NCBI GenBank assembly: GCA_902524655.1
Contig: CABZEG010000008.1
Coordinates: 1 to 56,192, forward strand
Source: an uncultured Alphaproteobacteria bacterium
GTDB lineage: Bacteria; Pseudomonadota; Alphaproteobacteria; Rhodobacterales; Rhodobacteraceae
DNA: 56,192 bases
Direction of reading: 5' to 3'
Shown here: piece after piece, positions 26,027-35,580 of the stretch
Numbering within the stretch: the stretch's first letter is position 1
Layout of the letters: each line of letters begins with the position of its first letter
Notes under the pieces: model-generated
Databases searched by the model: none
Seen by the model: the letters and a program-made list of their open reading frames with translations, nothing else
Told to the model about the DNA's origin: nothing
Position numbers and translations under genes: made by a program

Positions 26027-27685
26027 GAATTTCCTGTATTTGACCCTTTGAGGAATAACTGCAGCATCTCCCAACCTTCTTTTTTTATCAGCTTCGTAAT
26101 CATTAAAGTTACCTTCAAAGAATATCATATTACTATCTCCCTCAAATCCTAGAATATGCGTGCACAGTCTATCCATTAAAAATCTGTCATGTGATACAAC
26201 TATCACGCACCCAGCAAAATCTAGTACAGCTTCTTCAAGTGCACGAAGTGTTTCAATGTCGAGATCGTTAGTCGGTTCATCTAATAATAATACATTTCCG
26301 CCTGATTTTAGTAATTTTGCGAGATGCACTCTGTTTCGTTCCCCGCCTGACAATTGACCCACTCGTTTCTGTTGGTCAGGACCTTTAAAATTAAATGCAC
26401 CAACGTATGCTCTGGAATTTACTTCCAATTCACCCAATTTAATTATATCTAAGCCACCTGAAATTTCTTCCCATACATTTTTTCCGTCGTCGAGCTTATC
26501 TCTACTTTGATTGACATAACTTAACTCAACAGTCTCTCCAATACTAATGTGACCACTAGTGAGAGACTCGTCGCCCGTTAAAATTTTTAAAAGAGTTGAT
26601 TTTCCAGCACCGTTAGCTCCTACAACTCCTATAATCGCTCCCGGGGGAATAGAAAAACTAAAGTCCTCAAATAGCATTTTATTTTCAAAAGTCTTTGTTA
26701 TCTTTTCAGCATCTATTACTTTTGAGCCTAAACGCGAGCCATTGGGAATTATAATTTGAGAAGTTGATACTTTTTCTTTTTTATCTTCATTTAGCAAATC
26801 CTGATAAGCACTAATTCTAGCCTTTTGTTTTGCCTGCCTAGCTTTAGCTCCTTGTCTTATCCAATCAAGTTCTTTTTTCAAAATGGTATTCTTTGCTTTT
26901 TCAGACTTTTCTTCTAACTCTAGTCTCGTGCTTTTATTCTCTAACCAGCTAGAGTAATTTCCTTTGAAGGGGAAACCTTTTCCTCTATCAAGTTCCAAGA
27001 TCCATCCAGTAATTTGATCTAGAAAATATCTGTCATGAGTTACAATCAAAATGGTGCCTTTATAAGCTATCAAATGTTGTTGAAGCCAACTTACGGTTTC
27101 TGCATCTAAATGGTTAGTAGGTTCGTCTAGTAAAAGTAAATCGGGCTCCTCCAACAGTAATTTGCATAAGGCAACTCTTCTAATCTCTCCTCCAGATAAT
27201 GTAGAAACAATCGAGGAGTCATCAGGACATCTCAATGCCTCCATAGCCATATCAACTTTTGAGTCGATATCCCAAATTTGAAGTGAGTCAATCTTATCTT
27301 GGAGTTGTGTCATTTCTGTCATTTTTTCATCTGAGTAATCATCTGCTAGTGACGCGGCTAAGTTATTAAATTGGTCAAGAAATGATTTTTTGTTGGATAC
27401 AGACGCTAAAACATTCTCTCTTACTGTTTTGCTTTCGTCGAGCTTTGGTTCTTGTGGAAGATAACCTACTTTTATACCTTGAGCCGGGTAAGCTTCACCG
27501 TTGAATTCTCTTTCTATTCCTGCCATTATTTTTAATAGAGTGGATTTCCCAGCTCCATTCACTCCCACCAAACCAATTTTTACACCAGGCAAAAATGATA
27601 ATGTTATATTTTCAAAGCACTTTTTTCCATTTGGGAAGGTTTTTGTTAATTCTTTTAGCGTATATATATATTGATATGAACTCAT
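26018..27685 (-). CDS. ettA: Energy-dependent translational throttle protein EttA (ABC-F ATPase)
   Basis: 555 aa soluble ABC-F protein with two ATPase domains and no membrane segment. Walker A: GVNGAGKST and GANGAGKST. Signatures: LSGGE twice, each followed by LLLDEPTNHLD or LLLDEPTNDLD. The linker between the domains is the charged P-site tRNA-interacting motif (KQKARISAYQ region). Length and the N-terminal YIYTLKELTKTFPNGKKC match EttA, which binds the ribosomal E site and gates entry into elongation by the ATP/ADP ratio. Confidence 0.95.
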   Translation of the reverse strand: MSSYQYIYTLKELTKTFPNGKKCFENITLSFLPGVKIGLVGVNGAGKSTLLKIMAGIEREFNGEAYPAQGIKVGYLPQEPKLDESKTVRENVLASVSNKKSFLDQFNNLAASLADDYSDEKMTEMTQLQDKIDSLQIWDIDSKVDMAMEALRCPDDSSIVSTLSGGEIRRVALCKLLLEEPDLLLLDEPTNHLDAETVSWLQQHLIAYKGTILIVTHDRYFLDQITGWILELDRGKGFPFKGNYSSWLENKSTRLELEEKSEKAKNTILKKELDWIRQGAKARQAKQKARISAYQDLLNEDKKEKVSTSQIIIPNGSRLGSKVIDAEKITKTFENKMLFEDFSFSIPPGAIIGVVGANGAGKSTLLKILTGDESLTSGHISIGETVELSYVNQSRDKLDDGKNVWEEISGGLDIIKLGELEVNSRAYVGAFNFKGPDQQKRVGQLSGGERNRVHLAKLLKSGGNVLLLDEPTNDLDIETLRALEEAVLDFAGCVIVVSHDRFLMDRLCTHILGFEGDSNMIFFEGNFNDYEADKKRRLGDAAVIPQRVKYRKFST

Positions 27686-27750
27686 GTTCTAATTGCTATA
27701 ATAGTATTACCGTTTTGTCATATGTTTTTTATTGAAGGAGTAAAAAAGAC

Positions 27751-28353
27751 TTGCGAATAGAGCTGGAAACAACGCTTGGTAGGATTGGCTATAGAAGGTC
27801 TTTAGGGATATTAGGAGGGTCATTCAACCCTCCTCACCTAGGCCATGTTCACATTAGCAAAGTAGCCCTAAGGGCGTTTGATTTAGGACAGATATATTGG
27901 GTCTACACAAAAAAAAATCCTCTTAAAAAAGTAAGTCCATTGAGTTTTGATCAAAGGGTCGAGAAAACCAAAAAATTGGTAAAATCACCCAATATTAAAC
28001 TTTCACCGATTGAGATAAGGCACAAATTTCAGTACAGTTTTCAGCTTTTGAAGTTTATACAAAAAAGACATAGACATATAAAACTTATTTGGGTGATGGG
28101 TGAAGATAATATTATTCAATTTCATCTTTGGAAAAACTGGCAATGGATAGCGAATAATGTCAGAATTGCGGTGGTTGCCAGAGGGAGAAGTAGATCAATG
28201 GTGAATTCGTCAACTTTTGCTTTTAAGTACAGGAGTTTTAGACTCGTAAGCGGGCAATCTGCACAACTACAGCATTTCAAGCCTCCAATCTGGTGCATTG
28301 TAGACTCAAAAAGACTAAATCTTTCTTCAAGTGATCTTAGATCAAGTGCTTAG
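27751..28353 (+). CDS. nadD: Nicotinate-nucleotide adenylyltransferase
   Basis: 200 aa nucleotidyltransferase that adenylates nicotinate mononucleotide to deamido-NAD. Motifs: GGSFNPPHLGHVHIS (GxFxPxHxGH), then NPLKK, VMGEDNIIQFHLWKNW and the C-terminal NLSSSDLR replacing the usual ISSTxIR. TTG start at 27751 with GGAG about 10 nt upstream. It supplies the substrate for NadE. It overlaps the following dacB-like gene by 23 nt. Confidence 0.94.
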   Translation: MRIELETTLGRIGYRRSLGILGGSFNPPHLGHVHISKVALRAFDLGQIYWVYTKKNPLKKVSPLSFDQRVEKTKKLVKSPNIKLSPIEIRHKFQYSFQLLKFIQKRHRHIKLIWVMGEDNIIQFHLWKNWQWIANNVRIAVVARGRSRSMVNSSTFAFKYRSFRLVSGQSAQLQHFKPPIWCIVDSKRLNLSSSDLRSSA

Positions 28354-29791
28354 TAAAAGAAAATTCATTAAGTTGAGTGCCTTATCGGCATTTACAGGAA
28401 TAATTCCCACAAATGCTTTAGCAAAACCACCAAATATTTTCACCAATTTAATTAAAAAATCTGGCTTTGAAAATAATACAAGTTTTATGGCGGTAGACCT
28501 TAGATCGAATAAGCTCATTGGTCGGCATAATGAAAAACTTAGGTTACCCATTGCTTCTGTTACTAAAATGGTAACTGCATGTTATTATCTAAGTAGTAAT
28601 AACAAACTTGACCGATTTAAAACTGAATTGTTCATTGATGGAGCTATAGAAGACAATATACTGCATGGTGACTTATATCTAAAAGGATACGGAGACCCTA
28701 CGCTTAAAACGGATAACCTTTCCCTTTTTATTGACACTATTAAAAATTTAGGCGTAACCAAAGTACATGGAAGCCTTTTCTACGATAACAGCTATCTGCC
28801 TGATATAAATTACATAAATAGAAATCAACTTCCTCAGTATGCATATAATCCAGGTTTGGGAGCGATAAACCTTAATGAGAACCGCATTCTATTTGAATGG
28901 AAGAGGTTGAAAAAGGCGCAATACAAGATTTCATTAACTGCTCCAGGTTTGAAAAATATTGCAAAAGTTACAAATATCACCATGGATTTAGAAAACAAAA
29001 AAGGCCCTGTATACAGTTATGAGCTTGATGAGACCAAATTCAAGGAGAGATGGTCGGTAAATAGAAGGATATTAGGTAAAAAAGGTAGTCGATGGCTACC
29101 AGTTCGAGAAAGTTCTTACTATGCTACCGAAGCTTTGAAACAGCTTCTGGTTGATAGAGGTATTGAGATTTCGAAGATAAGCAGAAAAAAAGTACCTAAG
29201 AAGAGTAGACTGCTCTGCACGCACCATTCTGCCGATAACAAAAAAATATTGAAAAGCGCATTAAAATATTCAAAAAACATGGTTACCGAGTCACTTGGAC
29301 TTATTACAAGTAGGCTCGTTTCGGCAAATCTTTATGACCTTGACCAGTCTGCCATAATTATGACCAGATGGTTTCGTAACATTATTGGCAAACAAAACTC
29401 TCTATTCCTTAATCACAGTGGATTATCCGCAGGTAGTTTTTCCACCTCAGAAGATTTCAGAAGATTTTTAATGCAAGACAATGTTCAAAAGAGTCTTTTG
29501 CCATTTTTAAAACCTATTCCAATTTACACATCAAAAGGGAAAGTTAACTCGATTGGCAATATAACAGTTAAAGGTAAATCTGGAACCATGCATTATATAA
29601 GAGGATTAGCAGGATATGTATGTAAAGAGAATATTCCCGTGATGGCATTTTCCATATTTTCAGCTGATTTAAACAAGAGAAAAGAAAACTCTAGCAATAA
29701 CTTTGAAAGGCCAAAGGGTTCCTCATCTTGGCTCTCCAGAGCTGTAATCCAAGAAAGACAAATAGTTCGAAAAATAATAGATAGTATTTAG
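28331..29791 (+). CDS. dacB: D-alanyl-D-alanine carboxypeptidase/endopeptidase (PBP4, S13 family)
   Basis: 486 aa, exported. The N-terminus KRKFIKLSALSAFTGIIPTNALA is a signal peptide, somewhat Tat-like but with Lys-Arg. Catalytic motifs of S13 peptidases: SxxK as PIASVTKMV, SxN as KYSKNMVTESLG and KTG as VKGKSGTMHY. It trims or cleaves peptidoglycan cross-links in the periplasm. GTG at 28331 gives the listed start; GTG at 28346 is an alternative, and neither has a clear Shine-Dalgarno. Downstream of nadD as in several alphaproteobacteria (recalled, not checked). Confidence 0.9.
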   Translation: MILDQVLSKRKFIKLSALSAFTGIIPTNALAKPPNIFTNLIKKSGFENNTSFMAVDLRSNKLIGRHNEKLRLPIASVTKMVTACYYLSSNNKLDRFKTELFIDGAIEDNILHGDLYLKGYGDPTLKTDNLSLFIDTIKNLGVTKVHGSLFYDNSYLPDINYINRNQLPQYAYNPGLGAINLNENRILFEWKRLKKAQYKISLTAPGLKNIAKVTNITMDLENKKGPVYSYELDETKFKERWSVNRRILGKKGSRWLPVRESSYYATEALKQLLVDRGIEISKISRKKVPKKSRLLCTHHSADNKKILKSALKYSKNMVTESLGLITSRLVSANLYDLDQSAIIMTRWFRNIIGKQNSLFLNHSGLSAGSFSTSEDFRRFLMQDNVQKSLLPFLKPIPIYTSKGKVNSIGNITVKGKSGTMHYIRGLAGYVCKENIPVMAFSIFSADLNKRKENSSNNFERPKGSSSWLSRAVIQERQIVRKIIDSI

Positions 29792-29801
29792 GTATCGTTT
29801 T

Positions 29802-30230
29802 TTAGACCTTAAGATGTCTCGCTCTAGCACCTCGTTCTATAGCGGCTCCATGAAGGCGATCTATGTTAAGTTCGTATCTTATTTCTCTTAATAATTGAAG
29901 TTCGATTTCTTTAAGGCGCCCGTCTGCTGCTGCTACGTCACAAGCTAAAGCGTAAGCCGTCTCATAGAGATGCTCAGGTAGAGAGACTTTTATCAAACCA
30001 AAAAGCGCATCAAGCCCATCTTCCTCTTCAAAAATGTCAAACACAGTCTCGGCTATAGTTTTTACACGGGCTACATCATAATCTTTAAATATTGGCAGAT
30101 GTTCAACAATTTTAATTATCGAGGCAAATTCTGTTTTTGTAACACCTCTGTGCGACGTTCCTTCTGCTATCATAATAGCTACCAACGCATCTTGGGGGCT
30201 CAATATTGTTGTACCTGAGTTTATATCCAT
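29802..30230 (-). CDS. TerB-like (tellurite-resistance family) protein
   Basis: 142 aa, all-alpha acidic protein. It contains LSPQDALVAIMIAEGTSHRGVTKTEFASI and AYALACDVAAADGRLKEIELQLLREI, the metal-binding acidic helices of the TerB fold (VAAADGRLxxxE). Such solo TerB proteins are common in alphaproteobacteria and need not confer tellurite resistance; role unknown. Convergent with dacB (10 nt apart) and divergent from lysK. Confidence 0.85.
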   Translation of the reverse strand: MDINSGTTILSPQDALVAIMIAEGTSHRGVTKTEFASIIKIVEHLPIFKDYDVARVKTIAETVFDIFEEEDGLDALFGLIKVSLPEHLYETAYALACDVAAADGRLKEIELQLLREIRYELNIDRLHGAAIERGARARHLKV

Positions 30231-30321
30231 TTAAATACTAGCAATTCTTCATCTTTTATATTATACGGATCTCAATCTATGTGAACAACATTTATATTTT
30301 TATTTCCTTTGATATGGATTA

Positions 30322-31530
30322 GTGAACACTATGGAAAATATACCCAATTATATTAAAGTATGGCCTGTACAAGAAGCAGTTGGCCTCAATAAATATTTAC
30401 AAAATATCGACGAAAATAAAAATAAGGTTACTTTTCAGACTGGGTATGGTCCATCTGGTTTACCTCACATCGGCACATTTGGTGAGGTTATGAGAACCTC
30501 AATGGTAAGGCATTCCTTTGAAAAACTATATGGAGTTAAAACCAATCTCTTATGTTTTTCAGATGATTTGGATGGTCTTCGAAAAGTTCCTGACAATATT
30601 CCAAATAAAGAGTTAGTAAAACAAGATTTAGATTTACCCCTTTCAAAGGTATCCGATCCCTTTGGTACCCACAAGAGCTTTGCTGATCACAACAATAGTA
30701 AATTATGTGAGTTTCTAGATAGCTTCAATTTTGACTATAACTTTATCTCGTCTACCGAATGTTACACTAAAGGTGTTTTCAACGAAGCATTAGTACAAGT
30801 ACTAGCCAAATATAATGATATTATGGAAATAATTTTACCTTCTCTTGGATCAGAAAGAAAATTAACTTATTCGCCTTTTTTACCAATAAGTAGAAAGTCA
30901 GGTAAAGTTTTGCAAGTTCCAACCCTTGAGATTGATACCACAACACATTCAATAGTATATAGAGACGTTGACGGGGAAAAAGTTAAGACTTCAGTCACAG
31001 ATGGGAATGTAAAACTACAATGGAAAGCAGATTGGGCAATGAGATGGTTCGCATTGTCCATAGATTATGAAATGTATGGCAAAGACCTAATTCCATCTGC
31101 AAACCTAGCATCAAAAATATGCAGGCTACTAGGGAGAAAAGCGCCGTATCAGTTTTTTTATGAGTTATTTCTTGATGACCAAGGACAAAAAATTTCAAAA
31201 TCAAAAGGTAACGGACTGTCAGTTGAAGAGTGGCTAAGATATGGATCAAAGGAATCTTTGAGCCTCTTTATGTTTCAAAAGCCAAAGACTGCAAAAAGGC
31301 TTTATTTTGATTCAATTCCAAGAGCTGTTGATGATTACCATAAGTTCTTAGAAGTGTATCACCAACAGAGCAAAGAGGACAAATATCAAAACCCTGTTTG
31401 GCACCTTCATCGAGCCAATCCTCCAAAGTCAGAATTACTTGTTTCTTTTTCTATGCTAATGAACTTAGCGGGGGGCAACTGGATCAACAAGTATAGAAAC
31501 ACTTCTTTCATTTGTAAGAAAGTATGTTAA
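30322..31530 (+). CDS. lysK: Lysyl-tRNA synthetase, class I: N-terminal and catalytic part before a frameshift
   Basis: Class I LysRS, archaeal type, common in alphaproteobacteria. HIGH motif is PHIGTFGEV (about 52) and KMSKS is KISKSKGNG (about 290). Residue 384 marks the break: after MNLAG the frame runs into NWINKYRNTS and stops. The run of six G at 31470-31475 is the likely cause; with five G the sequence continues in frame into the ORF at 31547-31888, giving a normal class I LysRS of about 520 aa. Sequencing error, a recent mutation or frameshifting are all possible. Start is GTG at 30322 or ATG at 30331. Confidence 0.92.
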   Translation: MNTMENIPNYIKVWPVQEAVGLNKYLQNIDENKNKVTFQTGYGPSGLPHIGTFGEVMRTSMVRHSFEKLYGVKTNLLCFSDDLDGLRKVPDNIPNKELVKQDLDLPLSKVSDPFGTHKSFADHNNSKLCEFLDSFNFDYNFISSTECYTKGVFNEALVQVLAKYNDIMEIILPSLGSERKLTYSPFLPISRKSGKVLQVPTLEIDTTTHSIVYRDVDGEKVKTSVTDGNVKLQWKADWAMRWFALSIDYEMYGKDLIPSANLASKICRLLGRKAPYQFFYELFLDDQGQKISKSKGNGLSVEEWLRYGSKESLSLFMFQKPKTAKRLYFDSIPRAVDDYHKFLEVYHQQSKEDKYQNPVWHLHRANPPKSELLVSFSMLMNLAGGNWINKYRNTSFICKKVC

Positions 31531-31546
31531 TAAAAAAGGTGATCCT

Positions 31547-31888
31547 ATGAACGCCACAATGCGTGGGGCTATGCAAAATGCCATAAATTATTTTCATGAT
31601 TTTCTTGAATCCAAGCTAGTTTTTAAGAATCCTTCAGCTAATGAGCGTATCGCTTTGGTTGAGCTAACAAAAAACCTAGAGGAGTTACACGAAAGCTGGG
31701 ATGCGAGTGAAATTCAGCAAATTATTTTAGATATAGGTAAAACAAATGGATTTGAAAACAACAGAGATTGGTTCAAATTGATATATGAAGTTCTATTGGG
31801 AAGTCAAAGTGGCCCTAGGCTAGGCAGTTTTTTTGCTCTGCTTGGTAAAGAAAAAACAGTCGAAAAATTGAATGAGGTGTTACAATGA
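31547..31888 (+). CDS. lysK: Lysyl-tRNA synthetase, class I: C-terminal part, out of frame with the rest
   Basis: 113-aa ORF, the C-terminal anticodon-binding region of class I LysRS. Its frame is open upstream to the G run at 31470, where it reads ATGSTSIETLLSFVRKYVNKKG, continuous with the catalytic part if one G is removed. LIYEVLLGSQSGPRLGSFFALLG is the family's C-terminal signature. So this is not an independent gene. The last bases overlap the next gene (ATGA), so the operon layout is intact. Confidence 0.9.
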   Translation: MNATMRGAMQNAINYFHDFLESKLVFKNPSANERIALVELTKNLEELHESWDASEIQQIILDIGKTNGFENNRDWFKLIYEVLLGSQSGPRLGSFFALLGKEKTVEKLNEVLQ

Positions 31889-32304
31889 GGTGGTGTCTTT
31901 TTATAAAAAAAGTGTGGGTCATCGCATCATTTATTTCTCTATTGAGCACATTAGTTTTTGCTGATGAAGGTGAGATGGTACGTAATACCATAAGTTTACA
32001 GATTGAGGCTTTCAAGGAAAATAATATTGAGAAAGCATATACATTTGCCGCACCCAACATTCAAGCACAGTTCTCAAACCCAGAAGTTTTTGGTTTGATG
32101 GTCAAGAACGGATACCCAATAATATGGCGGCCAAAGAGCTTTAAATTCACGAAATTTAAAGACCTTGGCAATAAATCTATTCAAAGAGTTTTATTCCAAT
32201 CCTTTGACGGCCGTTTGGAGATATATGACTATATCCTAGAAAAATATGATAATATGTGGAAAATTGCTGGGGTTTTAACAATAAATTTAGCAGGTGAAAC
32301 CTAG
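31885..32304 (+). CDS. DUF4864 family secreted protein
   Basis: 139 aa with an N-terminal signal peptide (FIKKVWVIASFISLLSTLVFA, cleavage after FA). The mature domain matches DUF4864: VRNTISLQIEAFKENNIEKAYTFAAPNIQAQFSNP and then GYPIIWRPKSFKF. The fold is probably NTF2-like; function unknown. It is coupled to lysK by an ATGA overlap and ends 3 nt before the convergent uvrB stop. Confidence 0.85.
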   Translation: MRWCLFIKKVWVIASFISLLSTLVFADEGEMVRNTISLQIEAFKENNIEKAYTFAAPNIQAQFSNPEVFGLMVKNGYPIIWRPKSFKFTKFKDLGNKSIQRVLFQSFDGRLEIYDYILEKYDNMWKIAGVLTINLAGET

Positions 32305-32307
32305 TAG

Positions 32308-34341
32308 TTACCTCGCAAAGGGATCTTTTTTGATTTCCAATTCTGTTTTTTCTAGTTTCTGTATTTGGTCTCTTAATTTAGCTGCCTCTTCAAACGCAAG
32401 ATTTTCTGCAGCCGTAAGCATTTGCGATTTTAAATCCTCCAGATGACTGGATAGATTATGACCAATCCCAGGTGTTTTTTCCAAATCAGCCGTTACTCTA
32501 GCTTGGTCAGTGTCCCCTTTATAGAGACCCTCCAATATATCGTTAACATTTTTTTCTATCGTTTTTGGGGTAATGCCTTTATCAGCATTATAAGTTTTTT
32601 GTTTCTCGCGGCGTCTATCAGTTTCGTCTATTGCTTTCTTCATGCTTTTCGTAATTGTGTCGGCATACATAAGGACCTTTCCGTCAATATTTCTGGCGGC
32701 CCTTCCAATCGTTTGTATCAATGAGGTTTCGGAACGCAAAAATCCTTCCTTATCGGCATCTAATATTGCAACTAATCCACATTCTGGAATATCTAAACCC
32801 TCTCTTAGAAGATTGATCCCCACCAAAACATCAAAAGTGCCTATTCGTAAATCACGAAGAATTTCTAATCTTTCTAAAGTATCTATATCAGAGTGCATGT
32901 ATCTAACTCTAATACCCTTCTCATGAAGATATTCGGTGAGGTCTTCAGCCATTTTTTTTGTCAGTACAGTGCAAAGAGTCCTAAGATTTCTCTCTGTTAC
33001 TTTGCTAACTTCTAATATCAAATCATCTATTTGAGAGTCAGTAGGCCGAACCTCAATTTCGGGATCAATTAGACCGGTAGGTCTGATAATTTGCTCAGTG
33101 AAAACCCCCTGTGTTTGATCTAATTCCCAAGCCCCAGGAGTAGCAGATACATAAATTGTATGAGGTCTCATAGCGTCCCACTCTTCAAACTTTAATGGTC
33201 TATTATCGGTACAAGAAGGGAGTCTAAAACCATACTCTGAAAGGGTGCTCTTTCTACGGAAATCCCCTTTAAACATACCACCTAATTGCGGAATACTTAC
33301 GTGACTCTCGTCAGCAAAAACAATTGCATTATCAGGAATATACTCAAAAAGAGTAGGGGGAGGCTCACCAGGTTGCCTACCTGTAAGATATCTTGAATAA
33401 TTTTCTATACCATTACACATGCCTGTCGCCTCGATCATCTCTAAGTCGAAGTTAGTTCTCTGTTCCAATCGTTGTGCCTCAAGAAGCTTATTTTCGCTAC
33501 TAAGTTGTCTTAATCTTATTACTAGCTCTGCCTTTATGTTTTTTATTGCCTGCTGCAGAGTAGGTCTAGGGGTTACGTAATGGGAATTTGCATAGATTTT
33601 GGCTTGTAATAGTTCCTCAAGCTTTTTGCCAGTTAAAGGGTCGAACTCTACAATTTTCTCTAGTTCATTGCCAAAGAAAAGAAATCTCCAAGCTCTATTT
33701 TCCAAGTGAGCAGGCCAAACATCTAGTATATCGCCTCGAACTCTAAAACATCCTCTCTGAAAATTTTTATCATTTCTCCGATATTGTTGCTCAACCAAGT
33801 TCTTAATAACCTGTCGTTGATCGAATGTACCTCCTTTCTTTAAATTTTGAGTCATAGAGCTGTAGGTTTCAACTGAACCGATCCCGTAAATGCAGGATAC
33901 AGATGCAACAATGACTACATCATTCCGTTCTAATAAAGACCTTGTAGCTGAGTGCCGCATTCTGTCAATTTGTTCATTTATTTGAGCCTCTTTTTCAATG
34001 TAGGTGTCTGATCTTGGAACATAAGCTTCAGGCTGATAGTAGTCATAATAAGATACAAAATATTCAACGGCATTTTCTGGAAAGAATTTTTGGAATTCTC
34101 CAAAAAGTTGACCTGCTAATGTTTTGTTAGGAGCGAGGATAAGTGCCGGGCGTTGAGTTGCTTCTATTATCTTTGCCATCGTGAACGTTTTACCTGTTCC
34201 CGTAGCCCCTAGTAAAACTTGGTTTCTTTCGCCTTTTCTTATACCTTCGACCAACTCCTCAATAGCTATTGGTTGATCACCTGCTGGTTTGAACTCTGAT
34301 ACAACATTCAATTCATTTTTTTCGATAGTCAACTCGCCCAT
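32308..34341 (-). CDS. uvrB: Excinuclease ABC subunit B
   Basis: 677 aa, full length. DNA damage-verification helicase of nucleotide excision repair. Walker A LLGATGTGKTFT (about 45), the beta-hairpin region YYDYYQPEAYVPRSDTYIEKEA, helicase motifs DESHVSIPQLGGM and LVGINLLREGLDIPEC with QTIGRAARN, and the C-terminal UvrC-binding UVR motif (LKSQMLTAAENLAFEEAAKLRDQI). Single gene, probable own promoter in the AT-rich gap 34342-34458. Confidence 0.97.
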   Translation of the reverse strand: MGELTIEKNELNVVSEFKPAGDQPIAIEELVEGIRKGERNQVLLGATGTGKTFTMAKIIEATQRPALILAPNKTLAGQLFGEFQKFFPENAVEYFVSYYDYYQPEAYVPRSDTYIEKEAQINEQIDRMRHSATRSLLERNDVVIVASVSCIYGIGSVETYSSMTQNLKKGGTFDQRQVIKNLVEQQYRRNDKNFQRGCFRVRGDILDVWPAHLENRAWRFLFFGNELEKIVEFDPLTGKKLEELLQAKIYANSHYVTPRPTLQQAIKNIKAELVIRLRQLSSENKLLEAQRLEQRTNFDLEMIEATGMCNGIENYSRYLTGRQPGEPPPTLFEYIPDNAIVFADESHVSIPQLGGMFKGDFRRKSTLSEYGFRLPSCTDNRPLKFEEWDAMRPHTIYVSATPGAWELDQTQGVFTEQIIRPTGLIDPEIEVRPTDSQIDDLILEVSKVTERNLRTLCTVLTKKMAEDLTEYLHEKGIRVRYMHSDIDTLERLEILRDLRIGTFDVLVGINLLREGLDIPECGLVAILDADKEGFLRSETSLIQTIGRAARNIDGKVLMYADTITKSMKKAIDETDRRREKQKTYNADKGITPKTIEKNVNDILEGLYKGDTDQARVTADLEKTPGIGHNLSSHLEDLKSQMLTAAENLAFEEAAKLRDQIQKLEKTELEIKKDPFAR

Positions 34342-34458
34342 ATTGAAACTATTTGTATATACTTATTTGATGGTTATATTGCTAAGGTGTTGTTTTATGT
34401 CTTGTATAATTTAATATAATATCCTAAGTATTATTTACAGTAATTTTTAAGAATTTTT

Positions 34459-34770
34459 ATGGTAGCAAGAATTTTCAAAACTTCTAAAACTGCAATGCAG
34501 TCGGGGACAGGTAATTCAGATCAATGGTTTCTAGAATTTGATCAAAATGATGATAGACCGATAGATGAGGTCATGAATTGGATAGGGACTAGTGATACGA
34601 CCAGTCAAGTAAGGTTAAAATTTGAAACTGAGGAAGAAGCAGCAGAATACGCAAAAAGGTATAATCTTTTATTTTTTATTGATAAAGGCGCTGAAAAAAA
34701 AATCAATATTAGAAAAAATGGGTACGGTGACAACTTCGATTACAATAGAAGAAGGCCGTGGACCCACTAA
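34459..34770 (+). CDS. NDUFS4-type complex I accessory subunit (ETC complex I subunit family)
   Basis: 103 aa. It matches the family of the 18-kDa mitochondrial complex I subunit NDUFS4, whose bacterial members are essentially alphaproteobacterial: ARIFKTSKTAMQSGTGNSDQWFLEF, then LKFETEEEAAEYAKRYNL and the end DNFDYNRRRPWTH. It probably stabilises the NADH-dehydrogenase module. Monocistronic, upstream of tRNA-Arg. A useful lineage marker. Confidence 0.93.
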   Translation: MVARIFKTSKTAMQSGTGNSDQWFLEFDQNDDRPIDEVMNWIGTSDTTSQVRLKFETEEEAAEYAKRYNLLFFIDKGAEKKINIRKNGYGDNFDYNRRRPWTH

Positions 34771-34869
34771 CAGCTTTTGACAATCTGTATCAGTTGTTTG
34801 CCAAAAACAAACATTAATTTAATTAAAATTAAATTTACTATGGATCTGCCATATGTTACCAATTTGCAG

Positions 34870-34946
34870 GGCCCCGTAGCTCAGCTGGATAGAGCAACTG
34901 ACTTCTAATCAGTAGGTCGTACGTTCGAATCGTACCGGGGTCACCA
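34870..34946 (+). tRNA. tRNA-Arg (anticodon UCU)
   Basis: 77 nt with encoded CCA. Acceptor GGCCCCG pairs with CGGGGTC (one G-U). D-arm AGCTCAGCTGGATAGAGC, anticodon loop CTTCTAA (anticodon TCT), and T-loop GTTCGAATC are present. It stands at the edge of the AT-rich glycan region, as tRNA genes often do beside islands. Confidence 0.95.
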
Positions 34947-35412
34947 TTTAAAAATTACAAAACACATAAGAAATTTTTAATTTAATTTAATTCCACACGA
35001 ACAATATTTTTATGTTTAAGTTTTAAAAGTGGTGACTTTCGTTATTTTATGAACCATACCACAATTAAGTTATGAATTGGTTTTGTTGTGTATTAAAAGG
35101 AAAACAAAATTTCTTGTCCTAAATTTTTCTTATTAATAAAATGTAAAGTACAAACTAGTAAAGATTTTTAAATATATTAATTTTACAAAGCGGACGATAA
35201 TTTGTTAAAATATTGAAACGACAATTGCAGAGTTATGAAAATGATGAACAAAAAATAAGCTTTTCATTGTCCATAATGATGAATGATATAAATTTTTTTT
35301 AAAAAAACAATTGACGAGATATTTCTTAAACATCGTTTTTAAAGAGGTGCGATCTATATAAGTGAATTTAATATTTGTATCTAGAGCCTTCTATGATTTT
35401 TAGAGATAGAAA
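34947..35412. other. AT-rich intergenic stretch without a recognisable gene
   Basis: 466 bp following tRNA-Arg with no ORF I can support on either strand. Composition is strongly AT-rich. TTGACG at 35311 resembles a -35 box but I see no matching -10 at the usual distance. No tRNA 3'-end duplicate is visible, so no att site is claimed. Confidence 0.5.
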
Positions 35413-35580
35413 ATGTCTATTAAACCTAAATACAGAGCTGATATCGATGGACTAAGAGCAATAGCAGTAGTTTCTGTAATTTTTTTCCATGCAGATCTTA
35501 AAATTTTTAGTGGTGTATATGAGCGTGGACGTCTTTTTCGTAATAAGTTGTTGTTTAAAAAATTAATTGAGCTCGACTAG
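35413..35580 (+). pseudogene. Remnant of an acyltransferase-3 family (OafA/YrhL-like) gene
   Basis: A 55-codon ORF begins YRADIDGLRAIAVVSVIFFHADLKIFSG, the N-terminus of acyltransferase-3 membrane O-acyltransferases (usual 'YRPDIDGLRAxAVxxVxxFHA'). After FSGV the frame is lost: the next frame reads SVDVFFVIS, the expected continuation ('GVDVFFVISGY'), then ends after a few codons. Intact members have 350-650 aa, so this is a truncated, frameshifted fragment. Such enzymes acylate surface sugars, which fits the glycan genes next to it. Confidence 0.8.

Noticed and set aside
34870-35412. Integration site at tRNA-Arg
   Set aside because: No integrase nearby and no second copy of the tRNA 3' end seen; only the compositional shift supports an island.
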